Source: Zea mays
Lineage: Eukaryota > Streptophyta > Magnoliopsida > Poales > Poaceae
Reading direction: 5' to 3'
DNA length: 64,000 nucleotides
Assembly: GCF_902167145.1 (NCBI RefSeq)
Contig: NC_050097.1
Span: forward strand, 147,399,982 to 147,463,981
Part shown: in pieces, positions 12,631 to 25,400 of the stretch
Layout: each line of letters begins with the position of its first letter
How positions within the stretch are numbered: the stretch's first letter is position 1
The notes under the pieces: model-generated
What the model was told of the DNA's origin: nothing
Databases searched by the model: none
The model's input: only the letters and a program-made list of their open reading frames with translations
Made by a program: the position numbers and the translations under genes

Positions 12631-12907
12631 CGCGCAGTTGTAGCTGTTCTTCCGCTGAGACGCCGAGGACTTCACCGTCCTCGGTGAGGTCCGCACCCCC
12701 CAGTGGGGCGAAGCCTGGGGGTGGCTGCGATTGTCCTTCAGGGCCGCAGGTGCGGAGAGTGTCGTCTTCGCAGGTGCGGAGAACGTCGTCTTCAGTGGCC
12801 TCTTGGTGGGTGGATTGGGTGAGGGCGAGGGCCTTGCCCTTTCTTGCAGCAAGTAGTGCTGCCTTCGCAGCCTCGTCAGCCTTCGGGTTAGCTTTCTTGG
12901 GTGCCAT
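12631..12907 (-). pseudogene. Element A gag, N-terminal part
   Basis: The ATG at 12,907 (minus) follows the PBS by about 27 bases and starts MAPKKANPKADEAAKAA, a Lys/Ala-rich gag head. The frame continues to RALxL at the element B insertion and resumes at 2,746. It is interrupted by the insertion. Confidence 0.75.
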
Positions 12908-12933
12908 CGCGGGTGGTTTTCTCGTAGCACGAA

Positions 12934-12945
12934 CGGTGGGCGCCA
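12934..12945 (-). other. Primer binding site of element A
   Basis: The minus strand reads TGGCGCCCACCG two bases after the LTR end. TGGCGCC-type PBS sequences are typical of Tat-lineage gypsy elements; the exact tRNA is not assigned. Confidence 0.75.
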
Positions 12946-12947
12946 AA

Positions 12948-13422
12948 TGTTGGAACTTGCTCTCAGTTGCAAGGGGATCCAACAAGGGTGAACAGTGACG
13001 TTAACAGGGTTCTCGCGCAAGATGGCAATAGCTCTGTTAATATGGCCTCTCACGGGCACTGTGCGGGGGTATTTATAGGTATCTGAGCACCCAACGCCTT
13101 GTGTTAAGGACGCATGTGCCCTCAGACACCTAGGTTATCCCCAGAATATTCCCATAAAGCAGGGTTACAGACTGTAATTACATGAATGCCTTTACAAATT
13201 AGGCCCGTAACACGCAGCGGCCGCGCAGGGCCCGTTACAATGGGCCGGATCGCACGTGGGCCTCCGAGCTAGACGAGGCCGCACGGTGGGATGACCTCAT
13301 CGCAGGCCTTTGTCTGATGTCGTATCGAGCGAAGGGTGTCCCTGCTCGTTTTGTCTCCGTCGGACCAGCGACTGCAGCGAAGGCCTCGAGTGAAGGGTGG
13401 CGTCTTTGCCTTCGCCCCAACA
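12948..13422 (-). repeat. 5' LTR of element A (475 bp)
   Basis: On the minus strand it runs TGTTGGGGCG to CCAACA, and a TATAAATACCCC promoter box lies near 13,065-13,076. The right flank GATTG belongs to the RNase H coding region of Sirevirus C. The matching duplication would lie off the left edge. Confidence 0.85.
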
Positions 13423-16400
13423 GATTGCACTCTCATTATCACATAGAAGAGGAACTTTGGTTAATTTGTAACCATAGTCCCTAAGGGTTTGCCTCATCCA
13501 AAGTAATTGCGCGCAACAATGGCCTGCGGCAATATACTCGGCTTCGGCGGTAGAAAGAGCTACGAAATTTTGCTTCTTTGAAGCCCAAGACACCAGAGAC
13601 CTTCCCAAGAACTGGCAAGTCCCCGATGTGCTCTTTCTATTGATTTTACACCCTGCCCAATCGGCATCCGAATAACCAATTAAATCAAATGTGGATCCCC
13701 AAGGGTACCAAAGCCCAAACTTAGGAGTATAAACTAAATATCTCAAGATTCGTTTTACGGCCGTAAGGTGAGCTTCCTTAGGGTCGGCTTAGAATCTTGC
13801 ACACATGCATACGGAAAGCATTATGTCCGGTCAAGATGCACATAAATAGAGTAAAGAGCCTATCATCGACCGGTATACCTTTTGAATAACGGATTTACCT
13901 CCTGTGTCGAGGTCGAGATGCCCATTGGTTCCCATGGGTGTCTTGATGGGCTTGGCATCCTTCATCCCAAACTTGTTTAGAATATCTTGAATATACTTTG
14001 TTTGGCTAATGAAGGTGCCCTCTTGGAGTTGCTTCACTTGAAATCCTAAGAAGTACTTCAACTCCCCCATCATCGACATCTCGAATTTTTGTGTCATGAT
14101 CACATGTAGATTTGTTAGTAGACCCAAATATAATATCATCAACATAAATTTGGCATACAAACAAATCATTGTCAAGAGTTTTAGTGAATAGAGTAGGATC
14201 GGCCTTTCCGACTTTGAAGCCATTAGTGATAAGAAAATCTCTTAGGCATTCATACCATGCTCTTGGGGCTTGCTTGAGCCCATAAAGCGCCTTAGAGAGT
14301 TTATATACATGGTTAGGGTACTCACTATCTTCAAAGCCGGGAGGTTGCTCAACATAGACCTCTTCCTTGATTGGTCCATTGAGGAAGGCACTTTTCACGT
14401 CCATTTGATAAAGCTTAAAGCCATGGTAAGTAGCATAGGCAAGTAAAATGCGAATTGACTCAAGCCTAGCTACGGGTGCATAGGTTTCACCGAAATCCAA
14501 ACCTTCGACTTGTGAATACCCCTTGGCCACAAGTCGGGCTTTGTTCCTTGTCACCACACCATGCTCATTTTGCTTGTTGCGGAAGACCCACTTGGTTCCT
14601 ACAACATTTTGATTAGGACGTGGAACTAAATGCCATACCTCATTCCTAGTGAAGTTGTTGAGCTCCTCTTGCATCGCCACCACCCAATCCGAATCTTGTA
14701 GTGCTTCCTCTACCTTGTGTGGCTCAATAGAGGAAACAAAAGAGTAATGTTCACAAAAATGAGCAACCAGAGATCTAGTAGTTACCCCCTTTTGAGTGTT
14801 CACGGGGTGATCTCGTTGAATTGCTTGGTGGACTCTTGGGTGTGGCGGTCTTGGAACTTGTTCATCTTCCTCATCTTGATCATGGGCATCTCCCCCTTGA
14901 TCATTGCTCTCCTCTTGAGGTGGCTCATCTTCTTGATCTTCTCCTTCATTATTTTGAGCCTTATCCTCATCTTGAGTTGGTGGAGATGCTTGTGTGGAGA
15001 AAGATGGTTGATCTTGTGTTTGTGAAGGCTCTTCGGGTTCCTTAGGACACACATCCCTAATGGACATGTTCCTTAGCTCGACGCACGGAGCCTCTTCATC
15101 ACCTAATTCATCAAGATCAACTTGCTCTACTTGAGAGCCGTTAGTCTCATCAAACACAATGTCACAAGAGACTTCAACTAATCCAGCGGACTTGTTAAAG
15201 ACTCTGTATGCCCTTGTATTTGAATCATAACCTAGTAAAAAGCCTTCTACTGCCTTAGGAGCAAATTTAGATTTTCTACCTCTTTTAACAAGAATAAAGC
15301 ATTTGCTACCAAAGACTCTAAAATATGAAACATTTGGCTTTTTACCTGTTAGGAGTTCGTATGATGTCTTCTTGAGGATTCAGTGTAGATATAATCGGTT
15401 GATGGCGTAGCAAGCGGTGTTGACCGCCTCGGCCCAAAACCGATCCGAAGTCTTGTACTCATCAAGCATGGTTCTTGCCATGTCCAATAGAGTTCGATTC
15501 TTCCTTTCCACTACACCATTTTGTTGTGGGGGTGTAGGGAGAAGAGAACTCATGCTTGATGCCCTCCTCCTCAAGGAAGCCTTCAATTTGAGAGTTCTTG
15601 AACTCCGTCCCGTTGTCGCTTCTAATGTTTTTGATCCTTAAGCCGAACTCATTTTGAGCCCTTCTCAAGAATCCCTTTAAGGTCTCTTGGGTATGAGATT
15701 TTTCCTGCAAAAAGAACACCCAAGTGAAGCGAGAATAGTCATCCACAATAACTAGACAGTACTTACTCCCGCCGATGCTTATGTAAGCAATCGGGCCGAA
15801 TAGATCCATGTGTAGGAGCTCGAGTGGTCTGTCAGTCGTCATGATGTTCTTGTGTGCATGATGAACACCAACTTGCTTCCCTTCCTGACATGCGCTACAA
15901 ACCCTGTCTTTCTCAAAATGAACATCTGTTAGTCCCAAAATGTGTTCTCCCTTTAGAAGCTTGTGAAGATTCTTCATTCCAACATGTGCTAGTCGGCGAT
16001 GCCAGAGCCAGCCCATGTTAGTCTTAGCAATTAAGCAAGTGTCGAGTTCAGCTCTATCAAAATCTACTAAGTATAGCTGACCCTCTAACACTCCCTTAAA
16101 TGCTATTGAATCATCACTTCTTCTAAAGACAGTAACACCTGTATCCGTAAAAAGACAGTTGTAGCCCATTTTGCATAATTGCGAAACTGAAAGCAAGTTG
16201 TAATCTAAGGAATCTACAAGAAAAACATTTGAAATGGAATGGTCAAGTGATATAGCTATTTTACCCAATCCTTTGACCAAACCTTGATTCCCATCCCCGA
16301 ATGTGATAGCTCGTTGGGGATCTTGGTTTTTCTCGTAGGAGGAGAACATCTTCTTCTCCCCTGTCATGTGGTTTGTGGACCCGCTATCGATGATCCAACT
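13423..16400 (-). pseudogene. Sirevirus C pol: protease, integrase, RT, partial RNase H
   Basis: Protease motif IIDSG is readable near 16,380. The GAG-pre-integrase HHCC finger follows ([25 protein letters not shown], 15,890-16,010), then the integrase core (HMDLFGP near 15,800, RSDNGTEF near 15,615, VVERKNRT near 15,500). An extra C in the run near 15,533 shifts the frame inside the core. RT follows with YVDDIIFGS near 14,130, then a 14-bp deletion relative to Sirevirus G. RNase H ([27 protein letters not shown]) is cut at DNESAI by element A. In an intact copy these enzymes copy and integrate the element. This copy cannot make them. Confidence 0.88.
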
Positions 16401-16434
16401 TGAGCCCCCGGATGCATAAACCTACAAAACAAAT

Positions 16435-19067
16435 TTAGTTCTTGATTTTAGGTACCCAAATAGTTTTGGGTCCTTTGACATTAGATACAAGAACTTTGGG
16501 TACCCAAACACAAGTCTTTGACCCCTTGTGCTTGCCCCCAACATACTTGGCAACTACCTTGCCGGATTTGTTGGTTAGAACATAAGATGCATCAAAAGTT
16601 TTAAATGAAATTTTAGAATCATTTGATGCAATTGGAGTTTTCTTCTTAGGCAATTTAGCACGGGTTGATTGCCAAGAGCTAGATGTCTCGCCCTTATACA
16701 TAAAAGCATGATTAGGGCCAGAGTGAGACTTCTTAGAATGAATTCTCCTAATTTTGCTCTCGGGATAACCGGCAGGGTACAAAATGTAACCCTCGTTATC
16801 CTGAGGCATGGGAGCCTTGCCCTTTACAAAGTTAGACAATCTTTTAGGAGGGGCATTAAGTTTGACATTGTCCCCCTTTTGGAAGCCAATGCCATCCTTG
16901 ATGCCAGGGCGTCTCCCATTATAGAGCATGCTTCTAGCAAATTTAAATTTTTCATTTTCTAAATCATGCTCATTAATTTTAGCATTAAGTTGAGCTATGT
17001 GATCATTTTGTTTCTTAATTAAAGCTAGGTGATCATGAATAGCATCAACATTAATGTCTCTACATCTAGTGCAAATGGAAACATGCTCAATGGTAGATGT
17101 AGAGGGTTTGCAAGAATTAAGTTCAACAATCTTAGCACGTAAAATATCATTCTTATCTCTAAGATCAGAAATGGAAGCATTGCAAACATCTAAATCTTTA
17201 GCCTTAGCAATTAATTTTTCATTATCATTTCTAAGGCTAGCAAGAGAAACATTTAATTCTTCAATCTTAGCAAGTAATTTAACATTATCATCTCTAAGAT
17301 TGGGAATTGAAGCATCACAAATATTTGAATCAACCTTAGCAATTAAACTAGCATTCTCATTTCTAAGGTTGGTAATAATATCATGGCACATGCTTAGCTC
17401 ACTAGATAATTTTTCACATTTTTCTACTTCTAGAGCATAAGCATTCTTAATCTTAACATGCTTCTTATTTTCCTTAATTAGGAAGTCCTCTTGAGAGTCC
17501 AAGAGATCATCCTTCTCATGAATAGCACTAATTAATTCATTTAATTTTTCTTTTTGTTGCATGTTTAGGTTGGCAAAAAGGGTGCGCAAATTATCCTCCT
17601 CATCACTAGCATTATCTTCATCACTAGAGGATGCATATTTAGTGGAGGATTTTGATTTCACCTTCTTCTTTTTGCCGTCCTTTGCCATGAGGCATTTTTG
17701 GCCGACGTTGGGGAAGTGGAGGCCCTTGGTGACGGCGATGTTGGCGGCGCCCTCGTCGGAGGAGGAGTTGGAGGAGCTCTCGTCGGAGTCCCACTCACGG
17801 CACACATGTGCATCGCCGCCCTTCTTCTTGTAGCATCTCCTCTTTTCTCTCCTCTTTCCCTTCTTGTCATCGCCCCTGTCACTATCACTAGATAATGGAC
17901 ATTTAGTAATGAAATGACCGGGCTTACCACACTTGTAGCACACTTTCTTGGAGCGGGGCGTGTAATCTTTCCCCCTCCTTTGCTTGAGGATTTGGCGGAA
18001 ACTCTTGATGATGAGCGCCATCTCCTCATTGTCGAGCTTAGAGGCATCGATGGGTTGTCTACTTGATGTAGACTCCTCCTTTTTCTCCTCCGTTGCCTTG
18101 AATGCGACCGGTTGTGCTTCAGGCATGGAGGGGCCATCTAGCTCGATGATTTTCTTTGAGCCTTTGATCATCAACTCAAAGCTCACAAAATTTCCTATCA
18201 CTTCCTTGGGAGTCATTAGTGTATATCTGGGATTACCATGAATTAATTGAACTTGCGTAGGGTTAAGAAAAACAAGTGATCTAAGAATAACCTTAACCAT
18301 TTCATGGTCATCCCATTTTGTGCTCCCGAGGTTGCGCACTTGGTTCACCAAGGTCTTCAAGCGGTTGTACATGGCTTGAGGGTCCTCGCCTTGGTTGAGT
18401 CGGAACCGACCGAGCTCCCCCTCGATCGTTTCCCGCTTGGTGATTTTGGTCACCTCATCTCCTTCGTGCGCGGTCTTGAGTACGTCCCAAATCTCCTTAG
18501 CGCTCTTTAATCCTTGCACCTTGTTATACTTCTCTCGACTTAGAGAGGCGGGGAGTATAGTGGTGGCTTGAGAGTTGAAGTGTCGGATTTGGGCGACCTC
18601 GTCCGAATCGTAGTCTTCATCCCCCGGTGATGGTACCTGTACTCCAATCTCAACAACATCCCATATGCTAGTGTGGAGTGAGGTTAGATTATGCCTCATT
18701 TTATCACTCCACATATTATAATCTTCACCATCAAACATAGGTGGTTTGCCTAATGGACGGAAAGTAAAGGAGTACGTTTGGAAATGCGAGGGTAACGTAG
18801 GGGAATCTTACTAAACTTCTTGCGCTCATGGCGCTTAGAAGTTACGGACGGCGTGTCGGAGCCGGAGGTGGATGGCGACGAGGAGTCGGTCTCGTAGTAG
18901 ACCACCTTCCTCATCTTCTTCTTCTTGTCACCGCTCCGACCCGACTTGTTGTGTGAAGGGGATCCCTTCACCTTGTTGGCGGACTCCCCGGATGGAGCCT
19001 TCCCATGGCTTGTAGCGGGCTTCTCGTCGGTCCCGATCTTCCTCTTGGCGGATGCTCCCGACATCAC
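16435..19067 (-). pseudogene. Sirevirus C gag
   Basis: It starts at 19,067 about 34 bases after the PBS. The N-terminal 105 codons (Lys/Ser-rich, KKKKMRKVVYYETDSSSPS) are separated by a one-base deletion near 18,755 from the 767-residue main frame (18,738-16,435). That holds the UBN2-type gag core (NRLKTLVNQVRNLGS), a CCHC knuckle (CYKCGKPGHFITKC near 17,910-17,950), an Asp/Ser-rich acidic patch, a long coiled coil with internal repeats (17,100-17,500), and a C-terminal domain ending VWVPKIKN-stop. The stop is shared with Sirevirus G and pol is in the +1 frame. Gag of a maize Sirevirus has been reported to bind dynein light chain LC8, plausibly through such coiled-coil regions. Confidence 0.88.
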
Positions 19068-19100
19068 TTCGAGCGGTTAGGCTCTAATGAAGCACTGGGA

Positions 19101-19110
19101 TTTGATACCA
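19101..19110 (-). other. Primer binding site of Sirevirus C
   Basis: The minus strand reads TGGTATCAAA two bases after the LTR end, the initiator-Met tRNA type PBS seen also in Sirevirus G. Confidence 0.85.
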
Positions 19111-19112
19111 AT

Positions 19113-20318
19113 TGAAAGTCGCCTAGAGGGGGGTGAATAGGGCGAATCTGAAATTTATAAACTTAAGCACAACTACAAGCCGTGTTAGCGTTAGAAATAG
19201 AAACGAGTCCGAGAGAGAGGGCGCAAAACAAATCATGAGCAAATAAAGAGCGAGACACGATGAATTGTTTTACCGAGGTTCGGTTCTTGCAAACCTACTC
19301 CCCGTTGAGGTGGTCACAAAGACCGGGTCTCTTTCAACCCTTCCCTCTCTCAAACGGTCACTTAGACCGAGTGAGCTTCTCTTCTCAATCAAATGGAACA
19401 CAAAGTTCCCGCAATGACCACCACACAATTGGTGTCTCTTGCCTTGATTACAATGAGTTTGATCACAAGAAAGAATGAGAAAGAAAAGAAGCAATCCAAG
19501 CGCAAGAGCTCAAATGAACACAAGTGTCGCTCTCTCTAGTCACTATTTGATTTGGAGTGATTCCGGACTTGGGAGAGGATTTGATCTCTTTGGTTGTGTC
19601 TAGAATTGAATGCTATAGCTCTTGTAATGTGTTGAAGGTGGAAAACTTGGATGCCTTGAATGTGGGGTGGTTGGGGTATTTATAGCCCCAACCACCAAAA
19701 TATGGTCGTTGGAAGACTGCTGTCGCATGGCGCACCGGACACTGTCCGGTGCGCCAGCCACGTCATCCGGCCATTAGGGTTCGACCATTGGAGCTCTGAC
19801 TGGTGGGGCCTCTGGGCTGTCCGGTGGTGCACCGGACAGGTCCTGTAGACTATCCAGTGCGCCAACTGCGCGTGCTCTGACCTCTGCGCGCGCAGGCGCG
19901 CATTAAATGTGTTGCAGTCGTCCGTTGTGCGTGAAATAGTCGTTGCTCCGCTGGTACACCAGACAGTCCAGTGTGACACCGGACACTGTTCGGTGCTTCA
20001 CCGGACAGTCCGGTGAATTATAGCGGAGCGACCTCCTATTTTCCCGAAGGTGGCACGTTCAGCGTCGAGTTCCCTGGTGCACCGGACACTGTCCGGTGGC
20101 ACACCGGACAGTTCGGTGCGCCAGACCAGGGTGCCTTTTGGGATATCTTTTGCTCTCTTTGTTTGAACCCTTTCTTGGTCTTTTTATTGGCTTATTGTGA
20201 ACCTTTGGCACCTGTAGAACTTATAGACTAGAGCAAACTAGTTAGTCCAATTATTTGTGTTGGGCAATTAAACCACCAAAATCAATTAGGAAAAAGGTGT
20301 AAGCCTAATTCCCTTTCA
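19113..20318 (-). repeat. 5' LTR of Sirevirus C (1,206 bp)
   Basis: The ends are TGAAAG and CTTTCA. The U3 part (19,730-20,130) is full of CCGGACA / TGTCCGG palindromes. A TATAAATA box is on the minus strand within 19,673-19,689. It is adjacent to element D sequence at 20,319. Confidence 0.9.
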
Positions 20319-20378
20319 AATTCGCCTGAGAAGAAGCTTTCCTCAGAAATCCCGAGGGAAGCTAAAGCAGAACAGCAG

Positions 20379-22360
20379 GTGGCGCCACCACCTGCATCTC
20401 GAGGAAAGGTGACCCCTTACGAACCCAAGGTCGGGAGCTCGCCAACCCGAAGAACATCACTGTCCACCTCGCCCACAAAGGAGTGGACACAGATCACTCG
20501 AAAAAAGGAAGCAAACAGCCCGAGTCAGGGGACGAGAACACGCAGAGCCATCTTTCCGACGCCTTCACCCTCAAAGGAGGACGGAAAGAAGAGCGCCATC
20601 ACGCCAGCTCCTTTCTACCCCGACATCCTCTTCATCGGGGGGAGATTGGCGTCAGCGCCCATCTTCGACGATGAGCCTACCATGCAAGGGGAAGAACCTC
20701 CCCAACATGAAGCGCGACGACGGAGGAACAGACGCCGGAACATACGGCGACATCATGAAGCTGGGGAACAGGATCCAGCGCAGCCCGTATCGCGCGACGA
20801 AGCTTTAGTAGTGGGAAAAACTCCCGACGATCGAGTACACCGAGAAAGGCAAAACTCTCGCCGCCGCGATCGCCGACAAGCTCAGGACCGAGAACGAGAG
20901 GAAGCCGAGCAAGGTGCAAGGCTGCGTCAGGAGAACCCTCTCTTCGCTCGGAACCTGTACCCTAACTTTGCTCATGCAATGAACACGCCAAGTGAAGTCG
21001 AAGGGGTACTGGCCCAGATAGCTGACGGCCTCCCGCGAACCCCAGACGCAGAAGGCTACCAGCGACTGCTTACTCAAGCAGCTAATCACCTTCTACCCAT
21101 CGCTCATCCTCTGAACGACCTACATCACGCCATCAACAGCCGGCGAGACGTGTGAAGCTCCATCAACGCTTCGCGCGATCGATAGCACGAAAATGAGATA
21201 AGGCACCGGGAGGAGTAAGACCAGGATCACGGCGTCCTGGCACGATGTCGCACCACCCGTGTTGAGTCGACCGCAACCTCGACTAGTGGGCCATTCCGGG
21301 GACGGTCGAGACGACATACTACCGACTCCCCTCCCCGGGACTGACAACACGAACGCCGACATGAAGACACGTGTGGAGTTTCCGCGCTTACTCTGCGTCT
21401 CCGGGCCATCCAGTGGCCCCCCAACTTTAAGGTCTCCAACACTGACAAGTACAAGCCCAAGCAGGACCCGAGCGACTGGTTGGCCGTCTACACGACTGCC
21501 GCCCGGGCTGTCAAGGCAATGGAGGATGTGATGACGTCATACTTTCCCATTGTCCAGGGGCAAGACGCGCTGCAGTGGCTCCGACATCTACCCCGACACT
21601 GCATCGACGATTGGAGCGACTTCAGTCTACGTTTCATCGCCAATTTCCAGTCCCTGTCTTACAAGTCGGCACAGCCATGGGACCTCAAATCCATCAGGCG
21701 CCAAAACGATGAAACCTTCCAGTCGTACCTCAGGAGGTTTCAGACAATGAGGAACTGCATCCCCAAAGTCGTCGAAGCAGCGGTGATTGAAGACTTCTAC
21801 CGGGGATCCAATGACTCAGCCTTTGTCCGAGCCATATTCCAGAAAGCGCCTGCCACCTCCAAACAATTGTTCTGGGAGGCAAACCTCTACATCACTATGG
21901 ACGAATGGGCCCAGGAACTCATCGGAGGCACGAAACCCGCGCCACCCGCGCCATGGCGAGAAGCGAACCAGCAGCCGGACATGCGCTGGGAGAAGAGGCC
22001 CCGTGAGGAGGTGCATACCGCCGGGCCACCTGTCGCTCGATCCCGCGGCGCACCCCGCGGAGGGGTACGAACACTGGATGAAATACTCAACGCCTAGTGC
22101 TCGTACCACATGGACATGCGCCACACCCTATGGAACTACAGGGGCTTCAAGCACTCCATCAGGCATGGCCGACCATTCTAGCCTCTACCGCCTCCCCCAC
22201 CGCGAGGAGAGCCTGGCAAGCCCAGGCAGCCTCAGCAGCAGGAAGGGGGAGGGGGTGGAGCTTTTCCACGCGTTGACAGGGAGGTCAACGACATCTTCGG
22301 AGGGCACGAAGCACAAGAAAATAGGAGGCAGCAAAAGCTCAACGATCGGTAGGTCCTGGT
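20379..22360 (+). pseudogene. Element D gag (frame-shifted)
   Basis: The first frame (20,379-21,155, 258 aa) is a basic N-terminal region with Arg-rich tracts and a helical segment ending NDLHHAINSRRDV. A second frame (within 21,480-22,097) carries the gag core: DALQWLRHLPRHCIDDWSDF, LRRFQTMRNCIPKV and VIEDFYRGSNDSAFVRAI. It is followed by an Arg/Pro-rich tail that continues out of frame to about 22,360 (FRGHE-like, RRQQKLNDR). The frames are joined only by frameshifts around 21,155-21,480 and 22,097, so it is not translatable as one protein. In active relatives this protein forms the particle that packages element RNA. Confidence 0.75.
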
Positions 22361-22462
22361 AGCTACAACTAGTGCCCTAGCTCCTTACCGGTGGTAGCGT
22401 TCATCCCCTCTTTTAGAAGGATTTCGGGACCAGCTCATCAAGTTAAAGTACTCCCTCGGGGG

Positions 22463-25400
22463 TGTAACACCCCTGGTGTTACTGTCACTAAAACTTAAGC
22501 ATAACATCATGAGCATTAGCATATCATGTGTTTGTCACACCTAGAGTGCATTCACTAGGTAAAAATTTCAGATATGTTTTACTGCTATGACTTGATGTGT
22601 GGTTAACCCTAGTGTAAGGTACTTAACCCTAAATTTGGGCTTATGGATATAAGGGGAGCCCAAGCATGAGAAAACTTCAAAAGCTATGAGAAATGATCCT
22701 AAGATATCCTCTTGGAAGGACTTGAGTGGCATCAAAACCCTAGAATACTAAAAACCCTGAAAAGATCCCTAGAAAACCGTAAACTGAAATCCTAGGGGGT
22801 TAAGTGCAAATTTTGTACACTTTTGGACTAAAGTGCAAAAACAAAGGTAATATAACCCCACAAACTATGTGCTTCTCACATTTAAGGATTTGCAAGTTAA
22901 AAAGTGGGATTTGGACTTAATTGCAAAAAGTACCTTTTGAACCCCATATGCTTAAGTCAGAATTCAGTGCAATTGGAGCAACTTTGGAGCTTTATATCTT
23001 TTAATCCAAGAAGAATCTGTTCTGGCTTAATACATCAAGATTATAGAGCTATTATAGGAGTACAACTTTGCTTAAGTGATTAAGCCTTGGTGTTGTACAA
23101 AATTAGGAGCTAAATCGGTTTGAAGTCTGGCTGTCAGACCACCCTGTGACTGAATTTTAACTGACAGTGAGTTCTGGCGAACTTTGGACTTGATTCTAGC
23201 TCAAGGGAATAAGCAAATGAGCAAGATCTTTACATCATAATTGTAGCTGGTATATAGAGCTGCAACTTTGTTACAGGTATATTAGCAAGTTTTCACACAA
23301 AAATCTGAGATCGGGGCACTGCAATTCTCTCTGTCAGACACTCTGATAAGGATCTCGATGGTACAGTGCCTACAGAAATATCTCAGGTTCAGCCCCCCTC
23401 GCCGCCGACGACCCTGCGTTCGGATTCGCGCCAGCGCCGCGATTCACGCTCTGTTAAGCACAGATAGCAATCCCCGGGTAAAAAGATCTCACCGTGGATG
23501 AACTTGAAGCACAGTGAACGCTCTGTCGCTTATCCGGTTACCGACGACGTGGTCGCGCGACCCTCATTGCCGTACCGCTGTTCCTCGCGGTCATGACACG
23601 CCGCCGACCATCTCACCATGTCGCAATTAATCACAATACATAGCCCATTGGTCGCCCAAGAACTTACCACGGTGAACACCACAAATTGCTTGCGCCAGTA
23701 ACGTCTTCCCTCTCCGACCACCACCACGCCATCTCCAATTCACGGGCCACCGCCCTCAAATCCTATAAATTGAGTGTGTCATCGGCTCCGCTATGTAGTC
23801 AAGCACCCAACACACCCACCCGTGCCTCCGATTATCCACTAGAGAGCTCCAATTTGGGATTTCCCCCAAATCGACCAAGAACACCGCGTGTGTGAGCTCG
23901 TCGCGGTCAGCGTTCCACAGGTCCGATCATGTTCTAGCATTCCTGTGTGCTCTTGAAGCTCGTCGGCCCAACCAATTGCACTGAACCAGAGTAGATCGAC
24001 GGGAACACTTTGAATTGTCCCCGGATTGCGCGATCACTGTGGACAACGTAATTAGGCGTTAGAGTCTTGCAATTGAGTAAGGGGAAATGGTCGTCATGGG
24101 TTGAATTTGGTGTCAAGCAAAGGAAAGGGCTAGCCGTTGCCTATTCCGGCCAGTACGAGCTCGCCGGAGCTCGGCCTACCGCCGTCCACTGTCGGGGGTC
24201 GCGGGTTGTAAAGAATAGGAAGGGGAGGGGTCTTACTGGAGATGTCAGTGAGACAGAGATACAGTAAGGAGGAGTCTTTACGAGTTGTTCGAACAGTTAG
24301 GGGTCTCTGTGCAAAAACACCAGCGCGGGTGTGTTTCGCCTGTCGTGGGCCGTCTCGGGCCAGATTGAGCCCACTACTGTTGATGCTTTCCCTTTTTCTT
24401 TTTCTACCAGACTTAGGAAATCCATAGAAAATTCCAGGAAAATGCTACAAATATGTGACCAATTTTGCTGGACTACTAAATTTCTATAGTATTTAATAAA
24501 AATAGTTCTAGGATTTTTAGTCCAAACCAGTAATTATTCAGTATTAAAAAGGGCTAAAACCTATACTCCTGGAATTTTAGAAATTAATTAGTAACTCCAA
24601 AAAGCACCAAACTTTTTGGATAAGCTTAAAATAATATTTAGAAGCCTTGTGTGAAGTTTGACTTGCTTTGGACATTGTTTGATCCCTAAACCTAAAACCC
24701 TAGTCTTCTAAGTAATATCTGCCCTCTGAAATGAAGAACTGACTCCAAAAACCCTAGTTCCCTGGAGTACCGTGAAGGAAAGTTGTATTCAAGATACAAC
24801 TTGATAAACCTTTTCTATTATAGCATTTTCATAAGCATTACATGAGCATTCATGGTTATATATGATTATATATAGAGAACGAGGAAGAAGTAGTGGTTGA
24901 AGAAGGAGTTGCACCACCACCACCTGAAGACCCACCTGACGGGAACTGCTTTTATTTCGATATTTGTGGAGCAGAACCCGACTCTCCTACAACTCAAGGC
25001 AAGCCCCGGTGCATTTGCCACCTCCTTGCTGTTTTAAACTCTTTATCACTTGACTGATGCATTAGGTGATAGGAGTTGGGTGTTAAACAAATTGCTGCAT
25101 TTCCTTCCTTGAATTATTTTACCATTCCTTGATTACTTATTTTCTTAAAAAGGTTTTTCTGATGCTTAGTCCTCTTTAGAAAAACAAATGTTTTGTTTTT
25201 AACAAAAGGTAATGCTTCACAATGGATGGGATGTTTTCAAAACAAAACTTGATGGTGAATCCATCATGGCCATGATGGGTTCAACATCGAAAAAGATGTA
25301 CCTCTGTCAGGTACCAAACTTTGGGTTGAAATGATAAAGCTGAGACCGGGCGGGTGACTTGCACAAGAAGAGAGTCTCAGTGTAGTGTCTCCGTCTGAGT

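Larger units (their letters stand above)
1..13422 (-). mobile_element. Element A: Tat-like Ty3/gypsy retrotransposon, split by element B and cut by the left window edge
   Basis: The visible parts are 1-2,751 and 12,626-13,422, read on the minus strand. Order along the element is 5' LTR (13,422 to 12,948), PBS, gag, protease, then the start of reverse transcriptase, which runs off the left edge. It sits in the RNase H region of Sirevirus C, just after the conserved DNESAI codons. Element B is inserted in its gag and left a CAGGG duplication. The RT motif FSGYHQ and the retropepsin-like VDNGSQA resemble plant Tat-lineage gypsy elements; the lineage is inferred from motifs only. The element is broken by a gag frameshift and a stop, so it is not autonomous. 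Confidence 0.85.
13423..20318 (-). mobile_element. Element C: Opie/Ji-like Sirevirus (Ty1/copia), 5' two-thirds
   Basis: On the minus strand from the right: 5' LTR (20,318-19,113), PBS, gag (19,067-16,435), protease, integrase, RT and part of RNase H, ending where element A is inserted. The rest, including the 3' LTR, is beyond the window. Its protein sequence aligns closely with Sirevirus G (43,819-53,166), which is in the opposite orientation. Lesions include single-base frameshifts near 18,755 and 15,533, a 14-bp deletion near 14,103 in RT, and a stop near 13,788. It is a dead copy, inserted in the leader just before element D gag. Confidence 0.92.
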